Shown here piece after piece: positions 1 to 7,730 of a stretch of DNA of 37,294 nucleotides; within the stretch, counting starts at the first letter, position 1, and each line of letters opens with the position of its first letter. The position numbers and the translations under genes were made by a program. The notes beneath the pieces were generated by a model. It had not been told where the DNA came from. It ran no database searches and saw only the letters and a list, made by a program, of their open reading frames with translations. This DNA comes from an uncultured Oscillospiraceae bacterium (GTDB taxonomy: Bacteria; Bacillota; Clostridia; UBA1212; SIG427), in contig CABQMV010000002.1 of the NCBI GenBank assembly GCA_902465325.1, positions 1-37,294 of the forward strand. Reading direction: 5' to 3'.

Positions 1-349
1 ACTGTAATATTCGATAGCCCAGCTCTCTCGCTCGGGCAATACAGTCCCGCACCAGCCCTTCTCCAATATGAAGCCCCCTGCTTTCAGAGGATACCGCATA
101 GCTGGCATTGCAGATATGGCCGCAGCGCCCAATGTTATTGGGATGGAGTATGTACAGTCCTAATATCCGTCTGTTGTTGATTTCCTCCGCCACAGCGCTG
201 TAGCTCTGCTCCTCAAAAAATGCGGCGGCCTCTAATTCAATAAAAGGCACTTCCTGCGGAAAAGCATTCCCCTCCTCCACCACCTCATTCCAGACGGCTA
301 ACATCCGGGGCACATCTGACTCTTTAAATTCCCGTATCACCAACTCCAT
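1..349 (-). CDS. GNAT-family N-acetyltransferase, 3' end cut by window
   Basis: The first 116 or so residues are visible; the C-terminus lies beyond base 1. The ATG at 347-349 follows an AGGAAGGAG ribosome binding site. The protein begins MELVIREFKESDVPRML and contains WNEVVEEGNAFPQE, a pattern typical of phosphinothricin-acetyltransferase-like GNAT proteins, then a beta-strand/turn region ending RGLHIGEGLVRDCI, which fits the acetyl-CoA binding motif (R/Q-x-x-G-x-G/A). Family knowledge: such proteins move an acetyl group from acetyl-CoA to an amine on a small molecule or protein; the substrate cannot be read from sequence. It lies downstream of tsf on the same strand but behind a strong terminator, so it is probably transcribed separately. 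Confidence 0.75.
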   Translation of the reverse strand, partial: MELVIREFKESDVPRMLAVWNEVVEEGNAFPQEVPFIELEAAAFFEEQSYSAVAEEINNRRILGLYILHPNNIGRCGHICNASYAVSSESRGLHIGEGLVRDCIARARELGYRILQ

Positions 350-385
350 CTGCGGCTCCTTCCTCCCCTGTCATATATCAAGATT

Positions 386-417
386 AAAAACGCCGGTGAA
401 AAATCACCGGCGTTTTT
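386..417. terminator. bidirectional intrinsic terminator after tsf
   Basis: A perfect 9-bp stem, CGCCGGTGA (391-399) with TCACCGGCG (404-412), has a 4-nt A loop. It is preceded by AAAAA and followed by TTTTT, so both strands show a GC-rich hairpin with a U-tract. On the minus strand it sits 42 nt past the tsf stop and should end the rpsB-tsf transcript. Confidence 0.9.
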
Positions 418-458
418 GGTTCTTCTGCGCTATATAATACGGACTTCCTAACCCCGGC

Positions 459-1103
459 TTATGCCTTTACCTGCTTCATAACCTCTTCCGCAAAGTTCTC
501 TTCCTTCTTTTCAAGGCCCTCGCCTCTTTCCCAGCGTACGAAGCGGCGAACGCTGATCTTCTCACCGAGAACAGCAATTTTCTCCGTAATCAAATCCTGA
601 ATGGACTGATCGGGATTCTTGACAAAGGCTTGCTCCAGAAGACAGTTCTCCTCATAGAACTTACCGATTCTTCCCTCAACCATTTTATCTACAATCTTCT
701 CCGGCTTTCCTTCGTTAAGAGCCTGGGCTCTCAGAACCTCACGCTCTTTTTCCATAGCATCTGCCGGCACCTCATCCTTGCTCAGATATTTAGGGGCCGC
801 CGCCGCTATATGCATGGCAATGTCCTTTACCAGCGCTTTAAACACATCGTTTCTGGCAACAAAATCTGTTTCACAGTTTACTTCCAGCAAAACACCGATC
901 TTTCCGCCGGCGTGGATATAAGCCTCAACCACGCCCTCGCTGGCAATTCTGCCTGCCTTTTTAGCGGCTGTCGCCAAGCCCTTTTCTCTCAAAAAGTCTA
1001 TGGCCTTCTCTATATTTCCATCGGTCTCAGTAAGAGCCTTTTTACACTCATTGATACCGGCTCCGGTTCTCTCCCGGAGTTCTTTAATTAAATTAATATC
1101 CAT
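459..1103 (-). CDS. tsf: translation elongation factor Ts (short form)
   Basis: EF-Ts is the guanine-nucleotide exchange factor that regenerates EF-Tu-GTP in the cytoplasm. The 214-aa product opens with the UBA-like N-terminal domain (MDINLIKELRERTGAGINEC, about residues 1-40) and carries the hallmark TDFVARN of the core dimerisation domain near residue 79. It is much shorter than the roughly 290-aa Bacillus protein, so it appears to be the compact form with one complete core subdomain, as in Thermus and some Clostridia. The ATG follows AAGGAGG with good spacing. It lies 38 nt downstream of rpsB, the usual rpsB-tsf pairing, and shares its promoter. Confidence 0.96.
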   Translation of the reverse strand: MDINLIKELRERTGAGINECKKALTETDGNIEKAIDFLREKGLATAAKKAGRIASEGVVEAYIHAGGKIGVLLEVNCETDFVARNDVFKALVKDIAMHIAAAAPKYLSKDEVPADAMEKEREVLRAQALNEGKPEKIVDKMVEGRIGKFYEENCLLEQAFVKNPDQSIQDLITEKIAVLGEKISVRRFVRWERGEGLEKKEENFAEEVMKQVKA

Positions 1104-1141
1104 TTCTCGTCCTCCTTATGTTCTATTTTCTCGGAATTTCG

Positions 1142-1921
1142 TTAAGCCTCAGGATTCTCTTCCTGGGCCTCGGCAATCTCCTCTATGGAAGCTGCCTCTG
1201 CTTCAGTTTCTTCTGCCGCCGCTTCTGAAACAAAATCCTCTCCCTGATTTCCCTCAATAATAGCATCCGCCATCTTTGCGGCAATTAGCCGGATCGCTCT
1301 GATCGCATCGTCATTTCCGGGAATTACATAATCGACTTCGTCAGGATCACAGTTGGTGTCAACAATGGCCACAACAGGAATGCCCAATTTTCTGGCCTCT
1401 GCCACAGCATTGTGCTCTACCTTAGGATCTACAACAAACATAGCAGCGGGAAGCTTCTCCATATTTTTGATACCGCCCAGATTTTTCTCTAGCTTATCTC
1501 TTTCCGCATTCAGCTTGATGACTTCCTTTTTAGGCAGACGGTCAAAAATCCCTGCCTCCTCCATTTCATTCAGCTGCTTCAGCTTCGCTACTCTCTTCTC
1601 AATAGTCTTAAAATTTGTAAGCATACCGCCCAGCCATCTGTTATTCACATAGTACTGTCCGGCTCTCTCCGCCTCTTCCACAATAGAGTCCTTCGCCTGC
1701 TTCTTTGTTCCCACAAACAAAACGCTGCCGCCGGCCTTTGCCACATCTACCAGGAAATAATAAGCCTCATCAATTTTTTTCACGGTCTTCTGAAGGTCGA
1801 TAATATAAGTACCGTTTCTCTCCGTAAAGATGTACTCCGCCATCTTAGGGTTCCATCTTCTCGTCTGGTGTCCGAAATGAACCCCTGCCTCCAGCATTTG
1901 CTTCATAGAAATAACTGCCAT
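1142..1921 (-). CDS. rpsB: 30S ribosomal protein S2
   Basis: A primary 30S subunit protein needed for S1 recruitment and translation initiation. The 259-aa sequence has signature stretches MKQMLEAGVHFGHQTRRWNPKM at the N-terminus, VLFVGTKKQAKDS, YYVNNRWLGGMLTNFKT and the late GIPVVAIVDTNCDP. The C-terminal tail (about residues 230-259) is Glu/Ala-rich and acidic, as in many Firmicutes. The ATG is preceded by AAAAGGAGG. A sigma-A-like promoter lies about 120 bases upstream, leaving a leader of about 115 nt that could hold autoregulatory structure, although I could not define a fold. Confidence 0.97.
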   Translation of the reverse strand: MAVISMKQMLEAGVHFGHQTRRWNPKMAEYIFTERNGTYIIDLQKTVKKIDEAYYFLVDVAKAGGSVLFVGTKKQAKDSIVEEAERAGQYYVNNRWLGGMLTNFKTIEKRVAKLKQLNEMEEAGIFDRLPKKEVIKLNAERDKLEKNLGGIKNMEKLPAAMFVVDPKVEHNAVAEARKLGIPVVAIVDTNCDPDEVDYVIPGNDDAIRAIRLIAAKMADAIIEGNQGEDFVSEAAAEETEAEAASIEEIAEAQEENPEA

Positions 1922-2042
1922 TTTAAAATCCTCCTTTTATTCATTTCCTCCGGCAAGCTTCCTCTGTCCGGGAAAGACTTTCTGAATCAGTCCAGGATCC
2001 CCGTTCCATCTGCCATGCCGTGTGTAATAAAACAGCTTTAGT

Positions 2043-2071
2043 ATTATACCAAAGCTGTTTTCAAAATGCAA
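2043..2071 (-). promoter_or_regulatory. sigma-A-like promoter of rpsB-tsf
   Basis: Read on the minus strand: -35 TTGCAT (2066-2071), 17-bp spacer, -10 TATAAT (2043-2048). The -10 lies in the loop of a 10-bp inverted repeat (AAACAGCTTT at 2030-2039 with AAAGCTGTTT at 2051-2060), so the site is also palindromic DNA. Transcription would start near 2036 and give a leader of about 115 nt. Confidence 0.8.
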
Positions 2072-2099
2072 ACTTTATAGCGCAATGTATTCAATTTTT

Positions 2100-2852
2100 T
2101 TATTTTCCCCTGGAAAATACATGCTTTCCAATTCTCACCGATATGGGAAGCGACTTAATCCACTGATTTGTAGCGGTTCTGGGATTATAATAATAAACAC
2201 AGCCATAGGTGGGGTCCCATCCGTTCATTGCGTCCCGTGCCGCCTGATACGCTGTATTGTTAGGAGACAGATTGATTTGCCCATCCGCCACAACGTCAAA
2301 AGCACCTGCCTGATATACCACTCCCGCTACTGTTTTGGGAAAGCGGCTGTCCTCTACCCGGTTCAGTATCACCGCCGCAATTGCCACCTGGCCCTCATAC
2401 GGTTCCCCTCGCCCTTCGCCGTATACCGCTCTGGCCAATAAATTCAGGTCAGAGGAGCTTGTCCCTCCGCCGGAAGACGATGCAGAAGAAGAAGAAGAAG
2501 AGGAAATCCCCATAGCCGCCAGCGTTTTAGGACCGGCAATTCCGTCAACAGAAAGCCTATTCTTCTGCTGGAAATACCGTACGGCGCTTTCTGTCTGCTT
2601 GCCGAATATACCGTCCACATTTCCTTTATAATATCCCCAGTTCTTTAGCTTTTGCTGAATCTGCCTGACCTCTGAGCCTGTGCTCCCCCGTTTAGACAGC
2701 ACCGCTTTATATTCCTCGGAACTCTGCTGGTAGTGGTTTTCCGACCGATAAAAAGGCTCCGTGTAAGACACCCACAGAAAAACAATCAGGCCGGCGCAAA
2801 GTATAACCCAGGCCAGGTATAACAGGATTCCTTTTCGTTTCACATCTATCAC
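2100..2852 (-). CDS. sleB: spore cortex-lytic enzyme, SleB-type cell-wall hydrolase
   Basis: A 250-aa protein with an N-terminal membrane anchor or uncleaved signal (residues about 11-30), a peptidoglycan-binding domain (about 55-112; GSTGSEVRQIQQKLKNWGYY, FGKQTESAVRYFQ), a Ser-rich linker, and a C-terminal Hydrolase_2 domain beginning LLARAVYGEGRGEP, whose Glu is the expected catalytic residue. VAIAAVILNRV and YYYNPRTATNQWI are family hallmarks. SleB proteins are lytic transglycosylases that cut muramic-delta-lactam cortex peptidoglycan during germination. No YpeB partner is next to it, and related vegetative hydrolases share this architecture, so a non-germination role is possible. It is divergent from comEA. 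Confidence 0.88.
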   Translation of the reverse strand: MIDVKRKGILLYLAWVILCAGLIVFLWVSYTEPFYRSENHYQQSSEEYKAVLSKRGSTGSEVRQIQQKLKNWGYYKGNVDGIFGKQTESAVRYFQQKNRLSVDGIAGPKTLAAMGISSSSSSSASSSGGGTSSSDLNLLARAVYGEGRGEPYEGQVAIAAVILNRVEDSRFPKTVAGVVYQAGAFDVVADGQINLSPNNTAYQAARDAMNGWDPTYGCVYYYNPRTATNQWIKSLPISVRIGKHVFSRGK

Positions 2853-2972
2853 CTCAAAAGTAGTATATACACTTTTTCAGGAAATAATCGGGAAATAATC
2901 ACTTTTTCTTTATAAAATTAAATCAATAGGTTACACTGCCTGTAACAGACTTTCAAAACAGAGGTGGAGGCT
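2853..2972. promoter_or_regulatory. divergent sleB/comEA intergenic region with a direct repeat
   Basis: This AT-rich spacer must hold promoters for both divergent genes, but I see no clean -35/-10 pair for either. A TATACT-like element lies about 30 nt upstream of sleB. The clearest structure is a direct repeat of GGAAATAATC at 2880-2889 and 2891-2900, which could be an operator. Confidence 0.35.
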
Positions 2973-3635
2973 ATGAAAAAGGAGTGGAAGTTCAGGCTGG
3001 GGGGAAGGATATTCCTGGTTCCTCTAAAGGTAAAATGGTTTCTGATCGCACTGGCAGCGGCTGCGGCAATGAGTGCCGGTCTGTACATAAAAAACAGCCG
3101 AAAAAAGGCATCGGAAACAACTCAGACCGTGCTGCTTCCTACGGTCCAGACAGGGTCTCCCTCACCGATGCCTACAGCCAGCGTGGCAAAGGGGATCTGG
3201 GTGTACGTAGTAGGAGAAGTAAGACGTCCCGGGGTATACCCGTTAACAGCCGGAGCTCTGGTAAGGGAGGCCATAGAAGCAGCAGGCGGTTTCTCAGAAG
3301 AGGCGGATAAGGAAGCCGTCAATCTGGTTTGCGTACTGAGCGATAATACCATGATAAACGTCCCCGCCGCAGGAGAAAACACGGAAGGAAACACCTGGCT
3401 TACGCCGGCCGGTCCGGAAGATCCCGCCCCTGCACTCTCCAGTAAAGTTAATATTAACACCGCAGATGTGCAGGCACTGTGTACACTCTCCGGCATCGGG
3501 CAAAGCACAGCAGAGAAAATTCTTCGCTACCGGGAAGAAAACGGACCCTTTACCGCAATTGAGGAAATTATGAAGGTTCCCGGAATCAAAGAATCAAAAT
3601 TCGCGGCAATAAAGGAAGAAATCTGCGTAGAATAG
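2973..3635 (+). CDS. comEA: ComEA-like competence DNA-binding protein
   Basis: The 220-aa protein has one N-terminal transmembrane helix (about residues 20-40), a Ser/Pro/Thr-rich stretch, an SLBB-like domain (GIWVYVVGEVRRPGVYPL, EAIEAAGGF) and a C-terminal helix-hairpin-helix pair starting VNINTADVQALCTLSGIG. ComEA is the membrane-bound double-stranded DNA receptor of natural transformation and hands DNA to the ComEC channel. I chose ATG 2973 over the in-frame GTG at 2964 because AGAGGTGG sits at proper distance from the ATG but overlaps the GTG. comEC is not next to it. It is convergent with the dockerin gene. Confidence 0.88.
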   Translation: MKKEWKFRLGGRIFLVPLKVKWFLIALAAAAAMSAGLYIKNSRKKASETTQTVLLPTVQTGSPSPMPTASVAKGIWVYVVGEVRRPGVYPLTAGALVREAIEAAGGFSEEADKEAVNLVCVLSDNTMINVPAAGENTEGNTWLTPAGPEDPAPALSSKVNINTADVQALCTLSGIGQSTAEKILRYREENGPFTAIEEIMKVPGIKESKFAAIKEEICVE

Positions 3636-3641
3636 CGCTGA

Positions 3642-3678
3642 GAATAAAAACGGGCGGGAACAAAATCCGTTCCCGCCC
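3642..3678 (-). terminator. intrinsic terminator of the dockerin glycosidase gene
   Basis: A perfect 10-bp stem, GGGCGGGAAC (3652-3661) with GTTCCCGCCC (3669-3678), has a 7-nt loop. On the minus strand it is followed by GTTTTTATT. It lies 20 nt beyond the stop at 3699. On the plus strand it may also stop comEA transcription, but no U-tract follows there. Confidence 0.88.
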
Positions 3679-3698
3679 ACGCAGTCAAACACAAGGTT

Positions 3699-5462
3699 TC
3701 ATTCTACCGTTATAAAGCAGCCCTGTCCATTGGTAAGTTCTACTGTATATACACCGTTTACCGGGGTAAGCACCTCAGAAGTACTGCCCCTATGGGACGT
3801 AACCTTTACTCCTTCAGAGACAGCGGTCTTGAAAGTAATCTGATTGGTTCCATTGTCTCCGTCGTAGGGATCAGAGGTCTCCACCAGCATCATGGCATAG
3901 CCGTTGCCGTCGGATTTCTCAAAAGAGCCTACCAGCAGGCCTCTCTCCGCCTCAATATCCTTAAAGCCACGAGCGCCCATCAGACCGCTCTCCAGCGCCC
4001 GCACATTCTGGCTTCTGATCTGTCTTGCCACAAAGGAGGACTGGTCCAGACCAAATACACCCAGACTGTCATACTGCATATAGACATCAGAAAGCCCTTT
4101 TACTTCTGCATTCAGGTTCTTTGCCGCGTACCAGAGGTCTGTATACGTGCCGTCCAAATTGACCAGAGACGTGCCGTCCTCCCACCAGCAGGGCGTATAG
4201 CAGGCATGGATAATGGTTTTTGCTCCATAGGCCAGCGCCGTGTACATCTGCCAGGAGAGCTGGTATTCATTCATTTTTCTCGCCATTCCGGTAGCGCCGG
4301 CCTGAGAGATCAGCCAGAAATCCCGGCCCGTCTCCCGGCAGGCAGATGCAACCACATCCAGATTTTCCAGGAAATTCGGATGCATCCCCGGGAACTGGTT
4401 GTTAAAAGGATAAATATCAAAGGAAATATAATCTGTATCGATTTTTTCAATATACTGGGCAATATACTCCCGGTAGTTGGCCGCCCCGTGTCCATGGCTG
4501 GGGCCGCTGGGAGCAAAGGGATGCAGATTGAAATAGATAAACCGGTCGCTGAACTTCTCCTGATACCGCTCAGTAACGCCCTTCATCCAATCATAATAGG
4601 CCGTAGTGGGTTCGTCAAATATATCATCTCCCCAGCAATATTCATAGTTGTCATTGTACGCCGCAAGTTTGGTTTCAAAGTCTGCAAAACTGGTAGGATC
4701 CAGCTTCTCGGGAGCACTTCCGTAAGTATATCGGGTCAGATTTTTATCGTCCGCAATAAAGCCTACCTGGTACTTCTCACACAGGTCATAGAATTTCGAG
4801 GAGTTATTTCCATGCACAATAAAGTCTCCTCCGAACTCCTCTTTATATGCCTGCATATGGGCCTCATCTCTGATGCCTTTTGCAAAATCAAATACGCCAA
4901 TATTGATCTTATCTCTGTCCATACGGTAGCCGCTGGTATCATACTCCTGATACTCATACCGGGACACATAAGGACTGGCACTCATATTCTCATACAAATC
5001 GGCTAACCCTCCAAAGCATTTTTTTATTCTGATGTAGTCCGTAGAGGTGATACGGTCATCACAGCTCACATCCGCCGCTTCAAACCGGGCATCCGCTAAC
5101 TGCAACTGGCCGGCAAAGGCCTTTTTCAGCTGTACATAGTCGGTAGAGGTCAGCCTCCCGTCTCCGTTTATATCACCGTATACGACCAGCGTCAGCTCAG
5201 ACGCGGCCTTTACCCTCATTCCCGTTCCCGCCAGAGCAGTGCCAGAAACAGGCTTCCCATCGGCTCCGGTAATAGAAGCCTCTGATTTGAAATTTTCCGC
5301 CACCGCGCTGCACCGGGTCTCCTTTGGAACACCCAGCAGATACTGATCCTCCTGCCATAGGTGGCTTCCCTGCACAAAGTCCATATTCTGCCCGTATACG
5401 ATACAGGACGAGGTCAGAACAAGCAGAGAAAGCACAGCCAAAAATAAACTGAATTTTTTCAT
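3699..5462 (-). CDS. secreted dockerin-domain protein with glycoside-hydrolase-like TIM barrel
   Basis: A 587-aa exported protein: a hydrophobic signal peptide (residues 1-20, ending LTSSC, a weak lipobox), a short linker, a type I dockerin with two Ca-binding loops (DINGDGRLTSTDY and DVSCDDRITSTDY, about residues 96-145), then a region of about 320 residues resembling clan A glycosidases (WGDDIFDEPTTAYYDW, FIYFNLHPFAPSGPSHGHG, YISFDIYPFNNQFPG, FWLISQAGATG), and a C-terminal beta-sandwich-like end. The Glu in DEP is a plausible acid/base, but I cannot assign a GH family or substrate. An N-terminal dockerin between signal and catalytic region is unusual. No cohesin or scaffoldin gene is in the window. 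It has its own promoter and terminator. Confidence 0.72.
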   Translation of the reverse strand: MKKFSLFLAVLSLLVLTSSCIVYGQNMDFVQGSHLWQEDQYLLGVPKETRCSAVAENFKSEASITGADGKPVSGTALAGTGMRVKAASELTLVVYGDINGDGRLTSTDYVQLKKAFAGQLQLADARFEAADVSCDDRITSTDYIRIKKCFGGLADLYENMSASPYVSRYEYQEYDTSGYRMDRDKINIGVFDFAKGIRDEAHMQAYKEEFGGDFIVHGNNSSKFYDLCEKYQVGFIADDKNLTRYTYGSAPEKLDPTSFADFETKLAAYNDNYEYCWGDDIFDEPTTAYYDWMKGVTERYQEKFSDRFIYFNLHPFAPSGPSHGHGAANYREYIAQYIEKIDTDYISFDIYPFNNQFPGMHPNFLENLDVVASACRETGRDFWLISQAGATGMARKMNEYQLSWQMYTALAYGAKTIIHACYTPCWWEDGTSLVNLDGTYTDLWYAAKNLNAEVKGLSDVYMQYDSLGVFGLDQSSFVARQIRSQNVRALESGLMGARGFKDIEAERGLLVGSFEKSDGNGYAMMLVETSDPYDGDNGTNQITFKTAVSEGVKVTSHRGSTSEVLTPVNGVYTVELTNGQGCFITVE

Positions 5463-5486
5463 TCTTCACCTACTCCTTTTCTATCT

Positions 5487-5552
5487 CTATTCTACCGTTC
5501 CAAAGCATCCCTGTCCATTGGAAAGCTTTACCGCGTACACACCGTTCCCCCG
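5487..5552 (-). pseudogene. C-terminal remnant of a paralogue of the dockerin glycosidase
   Basis: The minus strand here reads GNGVYAVKLSNGQGCFGTVE followed by a stop. The neighbouring dockerin protein ends NGVYTVELTNGQGCFITVE plus a stop. The match covers about 20 residues and the stop, and nothing homologous continues upstream. It is best read as the 3' stub left when a tandem duplicate was deleted. It now forms part of the 5' leader of the surviving gene. Confidence 0.8.
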
Positions 5553-5573
5553 AATAAATCCGAGATTGCATAT

Positions 5574-5602
5574 AGTATAACCCTTTTTTATAAGAAAAGC
5601 AA
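5574..5602 (-). promoter_or_regulatory. sigma-A-like promoter of the dockerin glycosidase gene
   Basis: Minus strand: -35 TTGCTT (5597-5602), 17-bp spacer, -10 TATACT (5574-5579). The -35 lies in the T-rich tail just after the nagB terminator hairpin. The leader of roughly 105 nt runs through the pseudogene stub. Confidence 0.7.
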
Positions 5603-5604
5603 GA

Positions 5605-5654
5605 AGCCTGTACTACAGAACGTAAAAAGGAATAAAGGTTCTCCGGTACAGGCT
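5605..5654 (-). terminator. hairpin terminator after nagB
   Basis: AGCCTGTAC (5605-5613) pairs with GTACAGGCT (5646-5654), and an inner AGAAC/GTTCT pair (5617-5621 with 5638-5642) extends the fold. On the minus strand it is followed by TCTTGCTTTTC, and on the plus strand by seven Ts. Wider T/A-rich flanks (from 5581, to 5672) are also roughly complementary. It begins 8 nt past the nagB stop and should end the icd-pgi-nagB transcript. Confidence 0.7.
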
Positions 5655-5661
5655 TTTTTTC

Positions 5662-6387
5662 TTATAAAAGGGAGGCAGCCTCTTTGTCTAAAAATACGGC
5701 AACGTCCCTGTGGTTCTGTAGAGCAGACGCTGGCATTTTGGGCGTTACAGGGCCCTTTAGCATAGCTCTCACGCCCTCTGCCTTGTTGGCGCCGTTAACC
5801 ACCATCACAATTTTACGCGCCCTCAGGATGGTGCCGATCCCCATGGTAACAGCACTTTTGGGAACATCCTCCTTACAGGCGAAAAACCTGGAGTTATCCT
5901 TGATGGTGGATTCTGTCAGCTGAACCGTATGCGTAATATCTACAAACTCCTCCGCCGGTTCATTAAAACCAATATGTCCGTTGCTTCCCATGCCAAGCAG
6001 CTGCAGGTCCAGACCGCCTGCAGCCTGAATAGCCGCTTCATAATCTCTGCACCAGCTGTCATAGTCCGCCGCCATTCCAAAAGGAACATGTACATTCTCA
6101 TTTCTAATATTAATATAATTAAACAAATTGGCGTACATAAAATAGTTAAAGCTCTGGTCATGACTGGGGTAAAGGCCGCAGTACTCATCCAGATTAAAGG
6201 TCTTTACCTCTGAAAAGTCCAGCCTTCCCTGTTTATTCATCTCAATCAGGTTCCCATAGGTGCCTACCGGCGTAGAGCCAGTAGCCAGTCCCAGAACGAA
6301 ATTCTTCTTTTTCTCCATTTCCGCGGCAATAGCCTCTGCCGCAAGGCGGCTCATTTCCGCGTACGTTTCACATACTTTAACTGTCAT
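5662..6387 (-). CDS. nagB: glucosamine-6-phosphate deaminase
   Basis: Converts glucosamine 6-phosphate to fructose 6-phosphate and ammonia in amino-sugar catabolism. The 241-aa protein has the substrate loop LGLATGSTPVG (about 32-42), the NLDEY motif with the expected catalytic Asp67, and GMGSNGHIGFNEP (132-144) holding His138 and Glu143 of the catalytic set. Length fits the short monomeric or Bacillus-type form without the long C-terminal allosteric extension of the E. coli enzyme. Its ATG overlaps the pgi stop in ATGA, so it is translationally coupled and last in the icd-pgi-nagB operon. No nagA is adjacent. Confidence 0.96.
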   Translation of the reverse strand: MTVKVCETYAEMSRLAAEAIAAEMEKKKNFVLGLATGSTPVGTYGNLIEMNKQGRLDFSEVKTFNLDEYCGLYPSHDQSFNYFMYANLFNYINIRNENVHVPFGMAADYDSWCRDYEAAIQAAGGLDLQLLGMGSNGHIGFNEPAEEFVDITHTVQLTESTIKDNSRFFACKEDVPKSAVTMGIGTILRARKIVMVVNGANKAEGVRAMLKGPVTPKMPASALQNHRDVAVFLDKEAASLL

Positions 6388-7730
6388 AATCTTGCCTCCA
6401 AATCTGCTTTCTGCGCTTCGTATCCTGGTTTTCCCAGCAAAGCAAACATATTCTTTTTGTAGGCCTCAACACCCGGCTGGTTAAAAGGATTGACGCCCAA
6501 CAGATATCCGCTGATGCCGCAGGCCTTTTCAAAGAAATATACCATGGCGCCAAATGAATAGGCATCCATTGCCGGTACCGTCAGGGAAAGATTCGGCACG
6601 CCCCCGTCGGTATGTGCTAGCAGAGTTCCCTGAGAGGCCTTTTTATTTACTTCATTCAAATCCATTCCGGCCAGGAAATTCAGCCCGTCCAAATTTTCCG
6701 CCTCTGCTTCTATAGTCAGTCTGCGGCGGGGATTTTCAACCAATATAGTAGTTTCAAATAGATCTCTTCTGCCATCTTGTATATACTGTCCCATAGAATG
6801 AAGGTCTGTGGTAAAATCCACACCTGCCGGAAAGATTCCTTTGCCGTCCTTTCCTTCACTCTCTCCGTAAAGCTGCTTCCACCATTCCGTCACAAAATGG
6901 AGCCCGGGCTCGTAATTGACCATAATTTCAATCAGCTTTCCCTTTTTATACAGAGCATTTCTGGCAGCTGCATAAGCGTAACAGTCATTTTTCTCAATAG
7001 AAGGAGTCTGATATTTCTCAAACGCATCCTTTGCACCCTGCATCATAGCATCCGGATCGCCGCCGGCAACGCCGATGGGTAAAAGTCCTACAGGCGTCAG
7101 CACAGAAAATCTGCCTCCTACATCGTCGGGAATCACAAAGGTCTCATAGCCCTCTTTATCCGCTAAAGTACGCAAGGCACCCCGGTCTTTATCCGTAGTA
7201 GCATAAATTCTGCCGGCAGCCTCCTGCTTTCCATACTTTTTCTCCATCTTTTCCTTCAAAAGACGGAAGGCAATGGCAGGCTCCGTAGTAGTGCCGGACT
7301 TGGAAATCACATTCAAAGAAACATCGTAGCCGTCTATCAGATCCATCAAATCTGCTAGATAAGCAGCACTCAAATTACAGCCGGCAAAAAACACCATGGG
7401 ATTGGTGTTGTTCTTCATATTGTCTAAATTGGAAAAAGAAGATGAAATCATTTCGATCGCCGCTCGCGCGCCCAGATAAGAGCCACCGATTCCAATTACA
7501 ATTAAAACATCAGAATCCTTGCGAATCTTGGTTACCGCCTTTTTCACTCTGTCATACTCCTCTTTATCGTAGGAAACCGGCCAATCCAGCCAGCCTAAAA
7601 AGTCAGACCCTGCGCCGCATTTGTTGTGCAGCAGATTGTGGGCTGCTGTAACCATATCCTGCTGGGAGGTTACCTCATACTCTTTTAAAAAGGGCTCTGC
7701 CTTTTTGTAGTCAAATTTCAAAAAACTCAT
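6384..7730 (-). CDS. pgi: glucose-6-phosphate isomerase
   Basis: Interconverts glucose 6-phosphate and fructose 6-phosphate. The 448-aa length matches Gram-positive PGIs. Visible signatures are VIGIGGSYLGARAA, ISKSGTTTEPAIAFR (sugar-phosphate binding), DLHSMGQYIQDG and NPFNQPGVEAYKKNMFAL, the last carrying the ring-opening Lys and the family signature. Both ends overlap neighbours by four bases (ATGA), with icd upstream and nagB downstream, so the three are one translationally coupled unit. Fructose 6-phosphate made by NagB is the direct substrate or product of this enzyme. Confidence 0.97.
   Translation of the reverse strand: MSFLKFDYKKAEPFLKEYEVTSQQDMVTAAHNLLHNKCGAGSDFLGWLDWPVSYDKEEYDRVKKAVTKIRKDSDVLIVIGIGGSYLGARAAIEMISSSFSNLDNMKNNTNPMVFFAGCNLSAAYLADLMDLIDGYDVSLNVISKSGTTTEPAIAFRLLKEKMEKKYGKQEAAGRIYATTDKDRGALRTLADKEGYETFVIPDDVGGRFSVLTPVGLLPIGVAGGDPDAMMQGAKDAFEKYQTPSIEKNDCYAYAAARNALYKKGKLIEIMVNYEPGLHFVTEWWKQLYGESEGKDGKGIFPAGVDFTTDLHSMGQYIQDGRRDLFETTILVENPRRRLTIEAEAENLDGLNFLAGMDLNEVNKKASQGTLLAHTDGGVPNLSLTVPAMDAYSFGAMVYFFEKACGISGYLLGVNPFNQPGVEAYKKNMFALLGKPGYEAQKADLEARL

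Noticed and set aside
1922..2042. Known-class S2 leader or riboswitch upstream of rpsB
   Set aside because: The leader length would allow one, but I could not identify a defined fold by eye.
3792..5006. Long plus-strand frame opposite the dockerin glycosidase gene
   Set aside because: It is the antisense of a well-supported exported protein, with no ribosome binding site or domain.
5581..5672. Whole palindromic block between nagB and the dockerin gene as a miniature transposon
   Set aside because: The inverted arms are imperfect, no flanking duplication is visible, and a terminator plus promoter explains the sequence.
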